Shown: positions 11,464 to 20,360 of the stretch, one piece after another
How positions within the stretch are numbered: the first letter of the stretch is position 1
How the letters are laid out: each line of letters starts with the position of its first letter
From: Mactra quadrangularis
Lineage: Eukaryota; Mollusca; Bivalvia; Venerida; Mactridae
Reading direction: 5' to 3'
DNA length: 64,000 nucleotides
Assembly (NCBI GenBank): GCA_025267735.1
Contig: CM046301.1
Coordinates: 70,645,110-70,709,109 of the forward strand
Program-made: the position numbers and the translations under genes
Notes under the pieces: model-generated
Told to the model about the DNA's origin: nothing
The model's input: the letters and a program-made list of their open reading frames with translations, nothing else
Database searches by the model: none

Positions 11464-11536
11464 GGAAGTATTTATACTTCCAAAAATATAAAAAATAAAC
11501 ATTGTCTATTCGTCTTGTTACTGTCTACTCAAATAA

Positions 11537-12790
11537 TCACCAAAAAGATTGTCTGTAGGTCTGCTCACTGGAGTACTCTGGAAATTCTAACAGACTTGCA
11601 TCATCTACTGCTCCATCGATACCATCATTTACTTCATCTATAACTGCGACACTTGCTGCATTGGCTTTGGGGCGCTCCTCATACTTCTTTAGTAAGTTTA
11701 TATGGAATGTCTTCTGCTTATTTCTGACTTGGATTTTGTAATCAAACTGATTAATCACTTCAACAACATCAAATGGTCCTTTCCACTGTAATATCATCTT
11801 GTTTCTATCTGTAGGAAGCAGCAGAAGAACTTTATCTCCGACCTTTAATACACGTTTACGAGCTCTCTTGTCGTAATGATGCTTGTATATTCTCTGAGAC
11901 TTCATGATACTTTCTCTGGCTATCTTGCAAGTTTCTTCTAATCTTTGTTTCAAATTGAAAACATACATGTAGGCATTCTGGAGCTCTGGATCTTCTCTCT
12001 TTGTCCAAATATCTTTGAATATTTGCATTGGTCCTTTTACTGTTCTTCCATACAACAGTTCGAATGGAGCAAACCCCGTGCTAGCTTGTGGCACTTCTCG
12101 ATATGCAAACAGTACCGAGGGTAAATATCGGTCCAAGTCGTTTGGTCGTTCTTGACACATTTTCTTCAGCATACTTTTAAGCACTCCATTCATCCGCTCA
12201 CACATTCCATTGCATTTTGGATTGTATGGTGTTGTGAATAGTTGTTTGACAGATATCAACCGGCAAATTTCTTTCATTACATCGGCAGTAAATTGACTTC
12301 CTCTGTCACTCAGCACTTCTGTTGGAAATCCTACTCTGGAATAAATTTCAAGCAGTGCTTCTGCAATTCTCTCTGTCTCTATCTTCGCTAGAGGAACTGC
12401 TTCTAGATAACGTGTAGCAAAGTCCACAACAGTTAAGATATATCTATTGCCCCTATCAGATATTGGAACTATTGGACCTATTAGGTCAACAGCAACTCTG
12501 CGAAACGGCTTGTCGATCACCGGCATGTCACTCAATTGGACTTTCTTTATTCTACCTTTTGGAATAGTTTTCTGGCAAATGTCGCAAGATCTGCAAAACC
12601 GTGTGATATCACTTGTGATTCCTGGCCAGTAGAAACTTGTAATAACTCTGTCTTCTGTCTTTTTTGCAGATAGATGACCTCCTACAATTGATTCATGAGC
12701 CAATTCCATCACTCTTTTCCTATGGTCTGCTGGTACAACAATCTGCCTTACTTCATTACCATTCTTCTGAGTAAATCTTCTCATCAGCAC
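11537..12790 (-). CDS. Ty3/gypsy integrase (Gmr1-like order)
   Basis: The frame has 417 codons and is complete as an integrase. Zinc-binding HHCC: H32, H39, C66, C69. The catalytic core has D102 (VAVDLIGPI), D162 (LSDRGSQF) and E198 (GMCERMNG), with 35 residues between the last two as expected for DD35E. A GPF module follows (LQWKGPFDVVEV), then FHINLLKKYEERPK. It inserts the reverse-transcribed element into chromosomes. After the GPF module the frame runs only ~45 codons further and stops, where a Gmr1-like element would continue into RT. Upstream it is in the same reading frame as the protease, separated by two stops, so it was once part of one polyprotein. The start at 12,790 is only the first Met after a stop. 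Confidence 0.9.
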   Translation of the reverse strand: MLMRRFTQKNGNEVRQIVVPADHRKRVMELAHESIVGGHLSAKKTEDRVITSFYWPGITSDITRFCRSCDICQKTIPKGRIKKVQLSDMPVIDKPFRRVAVDLIGPIVPISDRGNRYILTVVDFATRYLEAVPLAKIETERIAEALLEIYSRVGFPTEVLSDRGSQFTADVMKEICRLISVKQLFTTPYNPKCNGMCERMNGVLKSMLKKMCQERPNDLDRYLPSVLFAYREVPQASTGFAPFELLYGRTVKGPMQIFKDIWTKREDPELQNAYMYVFNLKQRLEETCKIARESIMKSQRIYKHHYDKRARKRVLKVGDKVLLLLPTDRNKMILQWKGPFDVVEVINQFDYKIQVRNKQKTFHINLLKKYEERPKANAASVAVIDEVNDGIDGAVDDASLLEFPEYSSEQTYRQSFW

Positions 12791-13033
12791 TCCGTTGTCT
12801 ACTGCATATTTGTACGATGCCCCTGACTTGGTCTTGAACTCCTATTCCTTGTCTACTAATTCATACATCTTCGCTATAGACTTGTCATTCTTTTGGCACT
12901 CCTTTAATTTCTCACTATCCACTTCTTTCTTGCATGAGGGAACAGGAACACAGAGGGCTTTTATAGGCTTTTTGGCCTTCTTGCTTTGAGCTCTGGTCAT
13001 CGTGGCTGCTGCTACAGTGTTTCCTTGGGATCT

Positions 13034-13498
13034 TTACCATTCTGTATCGGGCTTGTCTCTTACCCCCGTAACATTGCCTATCACTAAGTCGCAAATTAAT
13101 GACTTAGAAACCATTGCCTCTATTTCTCCAGAGAAATAAGGTGTATCCACAATAATCTTTGCAACTGGTACTACTTTTGCTTCGCCGTCAATAGTTATCA
13201 TCACTATTTCTTTACCAGTAAATTCTTCATCTTTGACAAACTGTTTTCTTACTCCAGCTAACTCACATCCCGTGTCTCTCAAGACTTTAACTGCATGTGT
13301 TCCTACAAACCCTGTATTAACTTCTAAATTTCTATTTTCTCCTAGAATGTCCACCGTGCATGCTCCAGCTAGAATTGAAACTGTTTCCCCATTGGCTAGC
13401 TTTAATCTACCGTCCTCCGTGTTCTTATCTAAGACACTGAGGTCTGCCTTTGCACATACAGCAGCTACTGTACGATCATTTGTAGTATTAGCTGACAT
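13034..13498 (-). CDS. retroviral-type aspartic protease region
   Basis: The frame has 154 codons. The active-site triad is DTG at residues 75-77 (KVLRDTGCELAG), preceded by VNTGFVGTH and followed by a flap-like region and LICDLVIGN. It would cut the gag-pol polyprotein. The frame ends at TGG-TAA. The same frame goes on for about 80 codons (SQGNTVAAATMTRAQSKKAK, the linker seen before integrase in this lineage) with one more stop (GAA-TAG) before the integrase. The MSANTT start is internal to the former gag-pol frame. Confidence 0.8.
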   Translation of the reverse strand: MSANTTNDRTVAAVCAKADLSVLDKNTEDGRLKLANGETVSILAGACTVDILGENRNLEVNTGFVGTHAVKVLRDTGCELAGVRKQFVKDEEFTGKEIVMITIDGEAKVVPVAKIIVDTPYFSGEIEAMVSKSLICDLVIGNVTGVRDKPDTEW

Positions 13499-14471
13499 AA
13501 ACTGTCGGCAGTCTCTTGCAATATGACCAGATCTATTGCAAATGAAACACGTCTTGACTGGCTTCTGATCATTCCATCTGCAGTCTTTGGCAAGTGACCG
13601 GGCTGTTTACAGTTATAGCATGTCTTTAATCTTGTGTCTCTTGCATCGTCGTTTCTACCCTTGCTATTCTCTAGTGATCCACCATTATTATTTCTTCGTA
13701 CTGACGGTCCTTTTTGGAACAATGATGCGGTCCCATTATGAGCTTCGATGTACTGCTCTGCAATACGGGTTAATTCCTCTAGCGAAGAGGGCACCCTTTC
13801 TTTCAGGAATATCGCCAGCTCGGTCGAACATCCTTCAATGAATTGTTCTTTAATTAGCATCTCAGTTATTCCTTGGTAAGATTTTTCAACTCCAGCAAGG
13901 TCTGCCCATCTTGAAAAATATCTTCTAAGTCTTTCAATAAATTGAAACACCGACTCGCCTGGCAAAGGTTTGCTCTGACGGAACTTCATTTTGAAACCTT
14001 ATCCGTCAGTTGATATCTTTTAAGAATGGCAATTTTCAAAGCATCATAATCGTTCGCTTCTTCATTGGACATACTTATGAACACATCCAATGCTTTTCCA
14101 GATAACAATGAGCTCAAACTCTTGGCCCAGCTTTCCTTTTGCCAATTTTGAGTCTTAGCAAACCTCTCAAACCGCTCTAAGTAAGCGTCAATGTTATCAT
14201 TCACGTCATCGAACTTTGGAATCTTCGGACGTAGGACATCATTACTCTCGCCATTGGCCCCTTTGTTGGACTTTATGCGTTCAATTTCTAAGTCCTTCTC
14301 CTTCATCTTTAGCTCAAAACTCATCTCCATTTGCCTTCTTTCTTCATCTCTTCTTCTAACTCTGTCCTCTCTTGCTATGTATTCGCCTTCTTTTTCTTTC
14401 ACGAATGCCAGCAGATCACCCCCTGTCAAGCCTAAACTTTCACCCAATCTCAACCATTCGTCATAATACAT
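13465..14471 (-). pseudogene. gag with two CCHC zinc knuckles, two frame slips
   Basis: First part (14,471-13,986, 161 codons): a coiled-coil, charged N-terminus (REDRVRRRDEERRQMEM) followed by the retrotransposon gag capsid signature (IPKFDDVNDNIDAYLERFER, WAKSLSSLLSGKALDVF, LKRYQLTDK). A one-base loss near 13,997 moves the frame; the second part (13,989-13,465) continues with MKFRQSKPLPGESVFQFIER. Zinc knuckle 1 is CYNCKQPGHL; a second slip near 13,586 throws knuckle 2 (CFICNRSGHIARDC) into the protease frame. Gag packages element RNA. As it stands no full-length gag can be made. Confidence 0.85.
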
Positions 14472-14492
14472 CTTGCTTAAGCTTGCTAAAGT

Positions 14493-14510
14493 ATCCCGGA
14501 CGAGCCCCCA
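14493..14510 (-). promoter_or_regulatory. primer-binding site, tRNA-Pro type
   Basis: Two bases inside the 5' LTR the element's strand reads TGGGGGCTCGTCCGGGAT, an 18-nt match to the 3' end complement of tRNA-Pro, the same primer sequence used by murine leukaemia-type retroviruses. Confidence 0.9.
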
Positions 14511-14512
14511 AT

Positions 14513-15448
14513 TGTCAAGATTTTCGGTATAAATACTTTAACAAGCTATTTGTGTGAGTATATTATGACTATCTTTCTGAGGTCTTTGCTAGGTCAGCCT
14601 TTTTATAACGTCTGCCTATAAGAAAGGTCTGCTTCACCAAAGAAGGTCCGCTTCACCGAAGAATATCCGCTTCACCAAAGAATGTCCTCTTCACCAAAGA
14701 AGGTCCTCTTCACCAAGAAAGTCCACTTCACCAAAGAAGGTCCGCTTCACCAAAGAAGGTCCTCTTCACCAAAGAAAGTCCACTTCACCAAAGAAGGTCC
14801 TCTTCACCAAGAAAGTCCACTTCACCAAAGAAGGTCCGCTTCACCAAAGAAGGTCCGCTTCACCAAAGAAGGTCCTCTTCACCAAAGAAAGTCCACTTCA
14901 CCAAAAAGGTCCTCTTCACCAAGGAAGGTCCACTTCAACAAAGAAGTTCTGCTTCACCAAAGGTCCTCTTCACCAAGGAAGGTCCACTTCAACAAAGAAG
15001 TTCTGCTTCACCAAAGGTCTGCCTACACCAAAGGTCTGCTTACACCAAAAAGGTCTGCCTACACAAAAGGTCTGCCTACACCAAAGGTCTGCCTACTCCA
15101 AAGGTCTGCCTACACCAAAAAGGTCTGCCTACACCAAAGGTCTGCCTCCACCAAAGGTCTGCCTACACCAAAGGTCTGCCTCCACCAAGAAGGTCTGCCA
15201 CCTATTATATCGGAAGCAAGTCTACTTCGTTAGACTTGCTTCACTTTTGACATCGAGAGATCTATTCTCCGAACTGACTTTTTTTCCACTCCGCTTTATT
15301 AACAAAAAACATACATATATATATACAAAGCGCGAACCGGTGAGAAAACACCATTGTTGACGTCACGTCATAGCAACGTCAAAACAGAATAATAAGATGG
15401 CGTTAAAATTTGTGTTTCTTTTCATACATAAAAATAGTTATTTTGACA
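14513..15448 (-). repeat. 5' LTR (936 bp)
   Basis: Same ends and promoter-like elements as the other LTR (CRE-type TGACGTCA near 15,358, TATA-like run near 15,310-15,325). It is 51 bp longer, chiefly through different repeat numbers in the internal minisatellite. Confidence 0.9.
14622..15205. repeat. minisatellite inside the 5' LTR
   Basis: Same 19-bp and 17-bp units as in the 3' LTR, but with extra TGCCTACACCAAAGGTC units and a different arrangement toward the right end. Confidence 0.9.
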
Positions 15449-15453
15449 CGTAT
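15449..15453 (+). repeat. target-site duplication CGTAT, right
   Basis: Exact copy of 10,558-10,562. Confidence 0.9.
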
Positions 15454-15478
15454 GGTATGAGCAGATTTGTGTCTTGGT

Positions 15479-15582
15479 GGAAACCACCAGGCTGTCTCAT
15501 TGTTAGCCTCATCACTTCATTTTTCCACCATCTTCAAAAGTACTGACTTACATTCATCATGGTTCATACCATCTATCTTAGC
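15479..15582 (-). pseudogene. possible downstream exon of the small RG-rich gene
   Basis: After a TTATTTCAG acceptor the minus strand reads AKIDGMNHDECKSVLLKMVE, then a TGA, then SDEANNETAWWFPPRHKSAH in the same frame. The base composition looks coding, but the stop means it is either untranslated, in another frame, or dead. The LTR element begins 30 bp further on and may have cut the gene. Confidence 0.3.
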
Positions 15583-16355
15583 CTGAAATAATAAAACATT
15601 TTATAAATCAAAGTACTTTATTTTAAAATTGAATGTCTTTAATGCAATACCATGTTTACATTATTATTATTAATGTACATGAGCTTATAAGAAAAGCATT
15701 CTTGTCTGAATTCTATCATATTTTTCAACTAATAGTAAGTTATATTACAATAAAAAACAATTAATAATGAAAATGTATATGTTACAGGGAATGTGTGTAA
15801 TCAGGGATTTCATGAAATCCCTGAAATTTAGGGATTTCATGTAATCCCAACCATGTAAAATTTTGTCAGGGAATACATGTAAACCCTGAAATTTTCTAGG
15901 AATTTCACGTATTCCCTGATTTTTTCCCAATTTTTACACCTATTCCCTGACAAAATTATCATGATTTAAATTTAAAATATGATTCATTGTGCTGTAAGGT
16001 TTTACTTATTAGATTTCTTCACTGTTATGCAATAATACTTTTGTTATGTGAATGCAATTATAGCATTATAGCTTGGATTTTTTAAGAAACGGTATAAACC
16101 TATTTGTTCATGAATTACGTGAATTCCCTAACTTGGTCAGTTTTCAAAAAAACTTTTTTTGAAGGCGAAACGTAGTATATTAAAACAAGTTTAAGAAAAT
16201 CGTCGTGTTTGGTGATTTTTTTACATTATACTGACTTGGTCAGGGATTACGTGAAATCCCTGGTTACTCACATTCCCAAACATTGAAACATAATTAGGTT
16301 AATAGATTATTATTATACTGTTCTATGCTAACGTCATGTGTCTTGTACTCATATA

Positions 16356-16706
16356 CAGTACCCATCAAAAGTTTGAAGACATTTTCACTATGCAGGCCTA
16401 CTGAATAGCTAATGTTCAAAATTTGATAGTTTTGTTTTTTAAAATGCTTTCTAGTTTTGCTTTATTCTTAGGTTATTATTGTTATTATAACCGAGACTAC
16501 AAAGATAAAAGCCATGTTATGGAAAATAATTACAATAAACATGGTTTTGCAGGTTTAGGATATCAAATGCTGAATCTTATAAATGTGTTGTATTTATGCA
16601 ATTTGTTTATATTTCATCACAAACCATACTTGAATATATTAAAATAATGATTCTACAAACATAATCATCAAAATTCGAGATGTCTCCCAACTTTTGGTGG
16701 GTACTG
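16356..16706 (+). mobile_element. Tc1/mariner-type MITE nested in the composite element
   Basis: Ends CAGTACCCATCAAAAGTT and AACTTTTGGTGGGTACTG, with TA on both sides. It is 351 bp with no coding capacity. The same insertion is found in copy 2 (30,503-30,843), so it entered before the composite spread. Confidence 0.8.
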
Positions 16707-16902
16707 TATTTGCGTTTTTCTATAGGTCTTATTTTTCAGCACTGAATATTTGTCAGGGTTGTTTACTTTGCTATTTTATAAATGATATGCTTCATCAAAT
16801 TAGTGGACATTTTACCGAATATTTAAAAAAAATCTAATTTGTGGAACAAACAATTATTGAATTTTTAACTGAAGTCATAAGTTGTTATTATAATAATTCA
16901 TT

Positions 16903-17001
16903 ATTTACAGCTATTTTTTTATGCAAATGTCATCTTTGTTTTTTTTAACGGTTATAAAAACAAAGATGACATTTGCATAAAAATTGCTGTAAATAATTAA
17001 A
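16903..17001. repeat. near-perfect 45-bp-arm palindrome
   Basis: ATTATTTACAGC(T/A)ATTTTTATGCAAATGTCATCTTTGTTTTT on the left is followed after a few bases by its inverse. The inverted copy of the composite element carries only one arm (30,264-30,310). Confidence 0.75.
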
Positions 17002-17466
17002 GTGTTTTAGTTGTATTGAATGTAAGAATTTCATCGCTGATCAACATGATCTGTATTAGCAATCGAGTCAGGGAATTTGTGTAAAAATGAAAAAAATATT
17101 TTAGGGATTTCATGTAATCCCTAGTGAAATCAGGGATTTCATGTATTCCCTAAAATCACCAGGGATTACATGAATTCCCTTAATTGATAAGGGATTACGT
17201 GAAATCCCTGGTTACACACATTCCCTGTAACATATATAAGAACAACTATGGAATAAAGAAATAAATTATTTAAACTATTGTAGTATGCGTCTAATTCAAT
17301 TAAACATTAATATATTTTAACTCTTGACACCCCTGAAAAGAACTATTACAATCCTGTTTTGTATGCTGGGAGGCCAACAAAGTTTTGCAATTGCAAAGTT
17401 TTACTGACATGCAAACATGTTTAAATTTACCTTGATACTGTTTAACCTTTCTTCAACACAAGTTCT

Positions 17467-17619
17467 TCATTTTCTCCACTGGTGACTGAAAGTTCTTCTA
17501 GCTGAAGCACTTCTTCTTGTAGAACTACTTCTACTCCTACTACCACGTCGTCCTCTTCCTCTACCACGCCCTCTAACTGGCCTCTCAGGACTCGAGGACT
17601 TGGAACTAGTATCCACATC
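17467..17619 (-). CDS. RG/RS-rich small protein, exon 2
   Basis: Acceptor TTTATTTCAG is followed in phase 0 by DVDTSSKSSSPERPVRGRGR, then GRGRRGSRSRSSSTRRSASA and SHQWRK with a TGA at 17,469-17,467. Joined to exon 1 (19,508-19,549) it gives a 64-residue basic protein. RGRGRGRR and SR dipeptides are typical of RNA-binding or nuclear proteins, but no domain is recognised. A GT donor-like GTAAAT follows the stop near 17,430, so a longer transcript reading into the 15.5-kb exon is possible. The exon is framed by two transposons (15,776-17,236 and 17,645-18,617). Confidence 0.45.
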   Translation of the reverse strand, partial: DVDTSSKSSSPERPVRGRGRGRGRRGSRSRSSSTRRSASARRTFSHQWRK

Positions 17620-17644
17620 CTGAAATAAAATTAAACAATAAATA

Positions 17645-18617
17645 CACTGGAACCTCGCTTAAAGACCACCCCAAATTCAAGGGCCACCCCGCTAAAAAGA
17701 CCAGTTTTGAAAAGAACAGATTTTTTTGCTCTGTATTTAGTCGTCTTTAACCCCGAAATTAGGACCACCCCGCTACTCCGTAATACGACCATTTCGTGCT
17801 GACAAAACGCTTTAAATGCGTGCATTTTGACCCCGCTAAAAAGACCACTTAAAATTCGCGAAATATTCGGCGAGCGACCGGCAGTCTGACTATGGTATAA
17901 TAATGTTTTTCACACCTGTGTAGATAATACGCTGCACCCATTGTTTGTAAACAAAAGATGTCAATCTGTTAGATAATAAAGGGGTATTAACACGTCTGTT
18001 TAACTAACAATGTGACACTTTTATAATGTAGGGGTCATTTTCCTACCCAATACTGAGCATTTAAATTGAATCTATTGAAAATTGATAAAACAACAAAATT
18101 ACTAGAAAACGAAAGTAGACGCGTCACGTGACACAAATACATATTTAATGTTAAATTGTTAATGCGGTACAAGTTTTAATGTTCTGAGAATAGCAAATCC
18201 GAAATGGAAGCTCTTGAGAGTAAATTCGACGGAAAGATCAAATATTTGTTACTGGTCTAATCTAAACTCCATTGTTTTTTTCGGCATACGGAAATAGCCG
18301 AGTGGTTACGATTATAGAGCGCCAGTACCGAATAAAGTCCGTTATACGGTCCGGTAGGCGATATAGTTCATGCTCTCTTGATAATGACTAATAAGTAAAA
18401 GCTCATTACACCAACTACACTTTCAAATGATTCTTTTAAGCAAGGACTCTATACAAAATGTTATATAGGGTCCTTGTTTTAAGTTAACAAAGTATATGAC
18501 TGGCAATCTTTGTACCATGAATTATGCTAGACCATTTAATCCGCTAATAAGACCACCCCGCTAATAAGACCACTTTTTAAAAGAACGGTCAGTGGTCTTA
18601 ATAGAGGGGTTCCAGTG
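17645..18617 (+). mobile_element. pogo/Tigger-like non-autonomous element, 973 bp
   Basis: CACTGGAACCTCG at the left and the inverse GGGGTTCCAGTG at the right, with TA duplicated on each side. Subterminal GACCACCCCGCTAA motifs are repeated at both ends. No transposase. A tRNA-like box A (TAGCCGAGTGG, 18,296) without a box B sits inside. Confidence 0.8.
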
Positions 18618-19507
18618 TAATATTATAACAGAATCATAGCTGTCACTATATATTGCGATGTACTTTAATCATTTTGACAATTTTCATATTTCAGTCCGTC
18701 AAAAATATAACTAAGTTGGGTGCAGTATTTGAACTAAGTTGTCACATGTATAGTTTGGACTAAACATTAATTATGCATAACTTATTACTGTAATCACAAA
18801 TTAGATTTAGTAAAGCAGTTAGTAGAGCAGTTTAAGCAATAGACTGAGCCTACCAAGCTTACAATCAGATATATAGGCGGATCCGGCAGGGGATCAGGTG
18901 GTCTGGACTTCCCAGAATCTTCCAAGTAACTTAAAATTTGACCAAGTGCTCAGCTCCATATTGACAAAAATCTTGGATCCACCCCTGAGATGTATTGACT
19001 TTCTTTATTTTATCACTCAACCAATATATTCACCCCAAATCTCCTACTTAAAATCAGTTTCTGAGGGTAAAGCATATCAATTCAACAATAAACACACGTA
19101 AATTGTGGATAACAATAGAAGTTTAATAGGACTATCATAAAAAACTTTAAGCATTTTACATGTTACAAACTACAGTGCATTGAACGTTCACTGTCGTCTA
19201 GACTTGAGGAGCTCTAAATGTATCGGATAAATAAGTAGGAAGCCAATTGCGTGATACATTTATTGTAAACCTCAATGGTTATTAATGCAACACATTATAT
19301 TTGTTCACAACAAACATTGATCAATGTAACTTGTATTTGTAAGACTAAGAGAACGTCGAAAGACATTTAGATATATGCGTCGACTTTAAACTCCTTACTT
19401 TTGCATAATAAACTACAAAACATAGTTTTCTATAAACGATAGACAACAAATATTTATATTTAAATGAAATATCATGAACAAAAACGTGTTTAATTAATTT
19501 TACTTAC
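18618..19507. other. intron of the RG-rich gene, nothing else recognised
   Basis: AT-rich sequence between the Tigger-like element and exon 1; the small open frame at 18,898 has no recognisable motif. Confidence 0.4.
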
Positions 19508-19549
19508 ATAATCTATCATGAATCGACCTGGTAACGCTGATTCTGTCAT
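19508..19549 (-). CDS. RG/RS-rich small protein, exon 1
   Basis: ATG at 19,549 encodes MTESALPGRFMIDY and meets a consensus donor GTAAGT in phase 0, matching the phase of the exon at 17,619. The start lies about 180 bp from the end of the 4.36-kb inverted-repeat element, so the promoter region is short or partly supplied by that element. Confidence 0.45.
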
Positions 19550-19854
19550 TTTGTTTACTTGTTATGAAAATCGCCGAGGATGTTCTGCCTATTTAAAGCG
19601 TTGACATTTATCATGATTATGATTTTTTACCGGAACACCGTTTGAATATGCAAATTAGCAACTGTCGGAAATTTCCGATACGTACGGATTCTTTCGGCCA
19701 TTTTCGTAAAATCGCATCTAAATGAAAAGGACAAGGTTCACGAAGGGCCAAAATCGGCCCCATCTTGAATTTGTATCAAATGTCTTTTTAATAAACCAGG
19801 TCATATGAGGAAACATAAAAAACGCAATTTGAACTGAAAATCTATTATAGTTCC

Positions 19855-20360
19855 GTTGCCATGGCAACATTTAATATGCATGAAAAATACACAATATGGC
19901 AATGTTTTCTGAATTAAAATCAATTTATGAGCAAATGTTAGCTTCTTTTTAAGGTGAAATAATTGTATGTAGTTTGAAATATGAACTGAATTAATAAACA
20001 AAGATTTAAATGTCAGGTTGCCATGGTAACACTTAATAAATATCAATATTTTTACCATTTCATATTTTTTTCCTTTATTCATGTAGAATTCTATAAATTG
20101 ATAGCTTTGATAACTAAATATTTTATACAAATAGTTTATTATAAAAAGATTTCTCGAAATTAATAATTCTGGCAATTTTGGTTGCCATAGCAACACTAAC
20201 AGTGTCAAAATTCCATCAGGTTCATTATTTTAAAGTGAAGTTTGTAGACAATGTATGTGTTTGGTCGGATGTAACACAAATGTTTTGGACGAAATATATA
20301 TATTCAAAACATGCATGGGAAAATATAGATACATGTACTTTTGGTTTCCATGGCAACAAT
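19855..20360. repeat. ~163-bp tandem repeat with X-box palindrome
   Basis: GTTGCCATGGCAAC at 19,855, GTTGCCATGGTAAC at 20,017, GTTGCCATAGCAAC at 20,181 and GTTTCCATGGCAAC at 20,344, spaced 162, 164 and 163 bp. A weaker box (ATTACCATAGCAAC) occurs at 20,918. Only the box is well conserved between units. The first copy is a perfect 14-bp palindrome. Confidence 0.75.

Larger units (their letters stand above)
10563..15448 (-). mobile_element. Gmr1-like Ty3/gypsy LTR retrotransposon lacking RT and RNase H
   Basis: Two LTRs (10,563-11,447 and 14,513-15,448) begin and end with TGTCA/TGACA and enclose a 3,065-bp interior flanked by a perfect CGTAT duplication. Coding runs on the minus strand: gag, protease, integrase. 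In Gmr1-like elements integrase precedes reverse transcriptase, so RT and RNase H are expected between the integrase end (11,537) and the 3' LTR (11,447); only about 90 bp lie there. Gag has two frame slips (near 13,997 and 13,586) and two stops lie between protease and integrase. Outside the internal minisatellite the LTRs differ at only a few positions, so the insertion is recent and the coding damage probably older. Confidence 0.9.
15776..17236 (+). mobile_element. composite inverted-repeat transposon (MITE-like), copy 1
   Basis: Left end TATATGTTACAGGGAATGTG, right end the inverse (ACACATTCCCTGTAACATATA). Inside each end lie several short palindromes of the AGGGATTTCATGAAATCCCT type. No transposase frame is present. 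A smaller TA-flanked element (16,356-16,706) is nested inside. A second, inverted copy lies at 30,012-31,220. This copy sits in an intron of the RG-rich gene. Confidence 0.8.

Noticed and set aside
18296..18345. tRNA-like box A (TAGCCGAGTGG) inside a Tigger-like element
   Set aside because: No box B and no cloverleaf; probably an old SINE scrap or chance.
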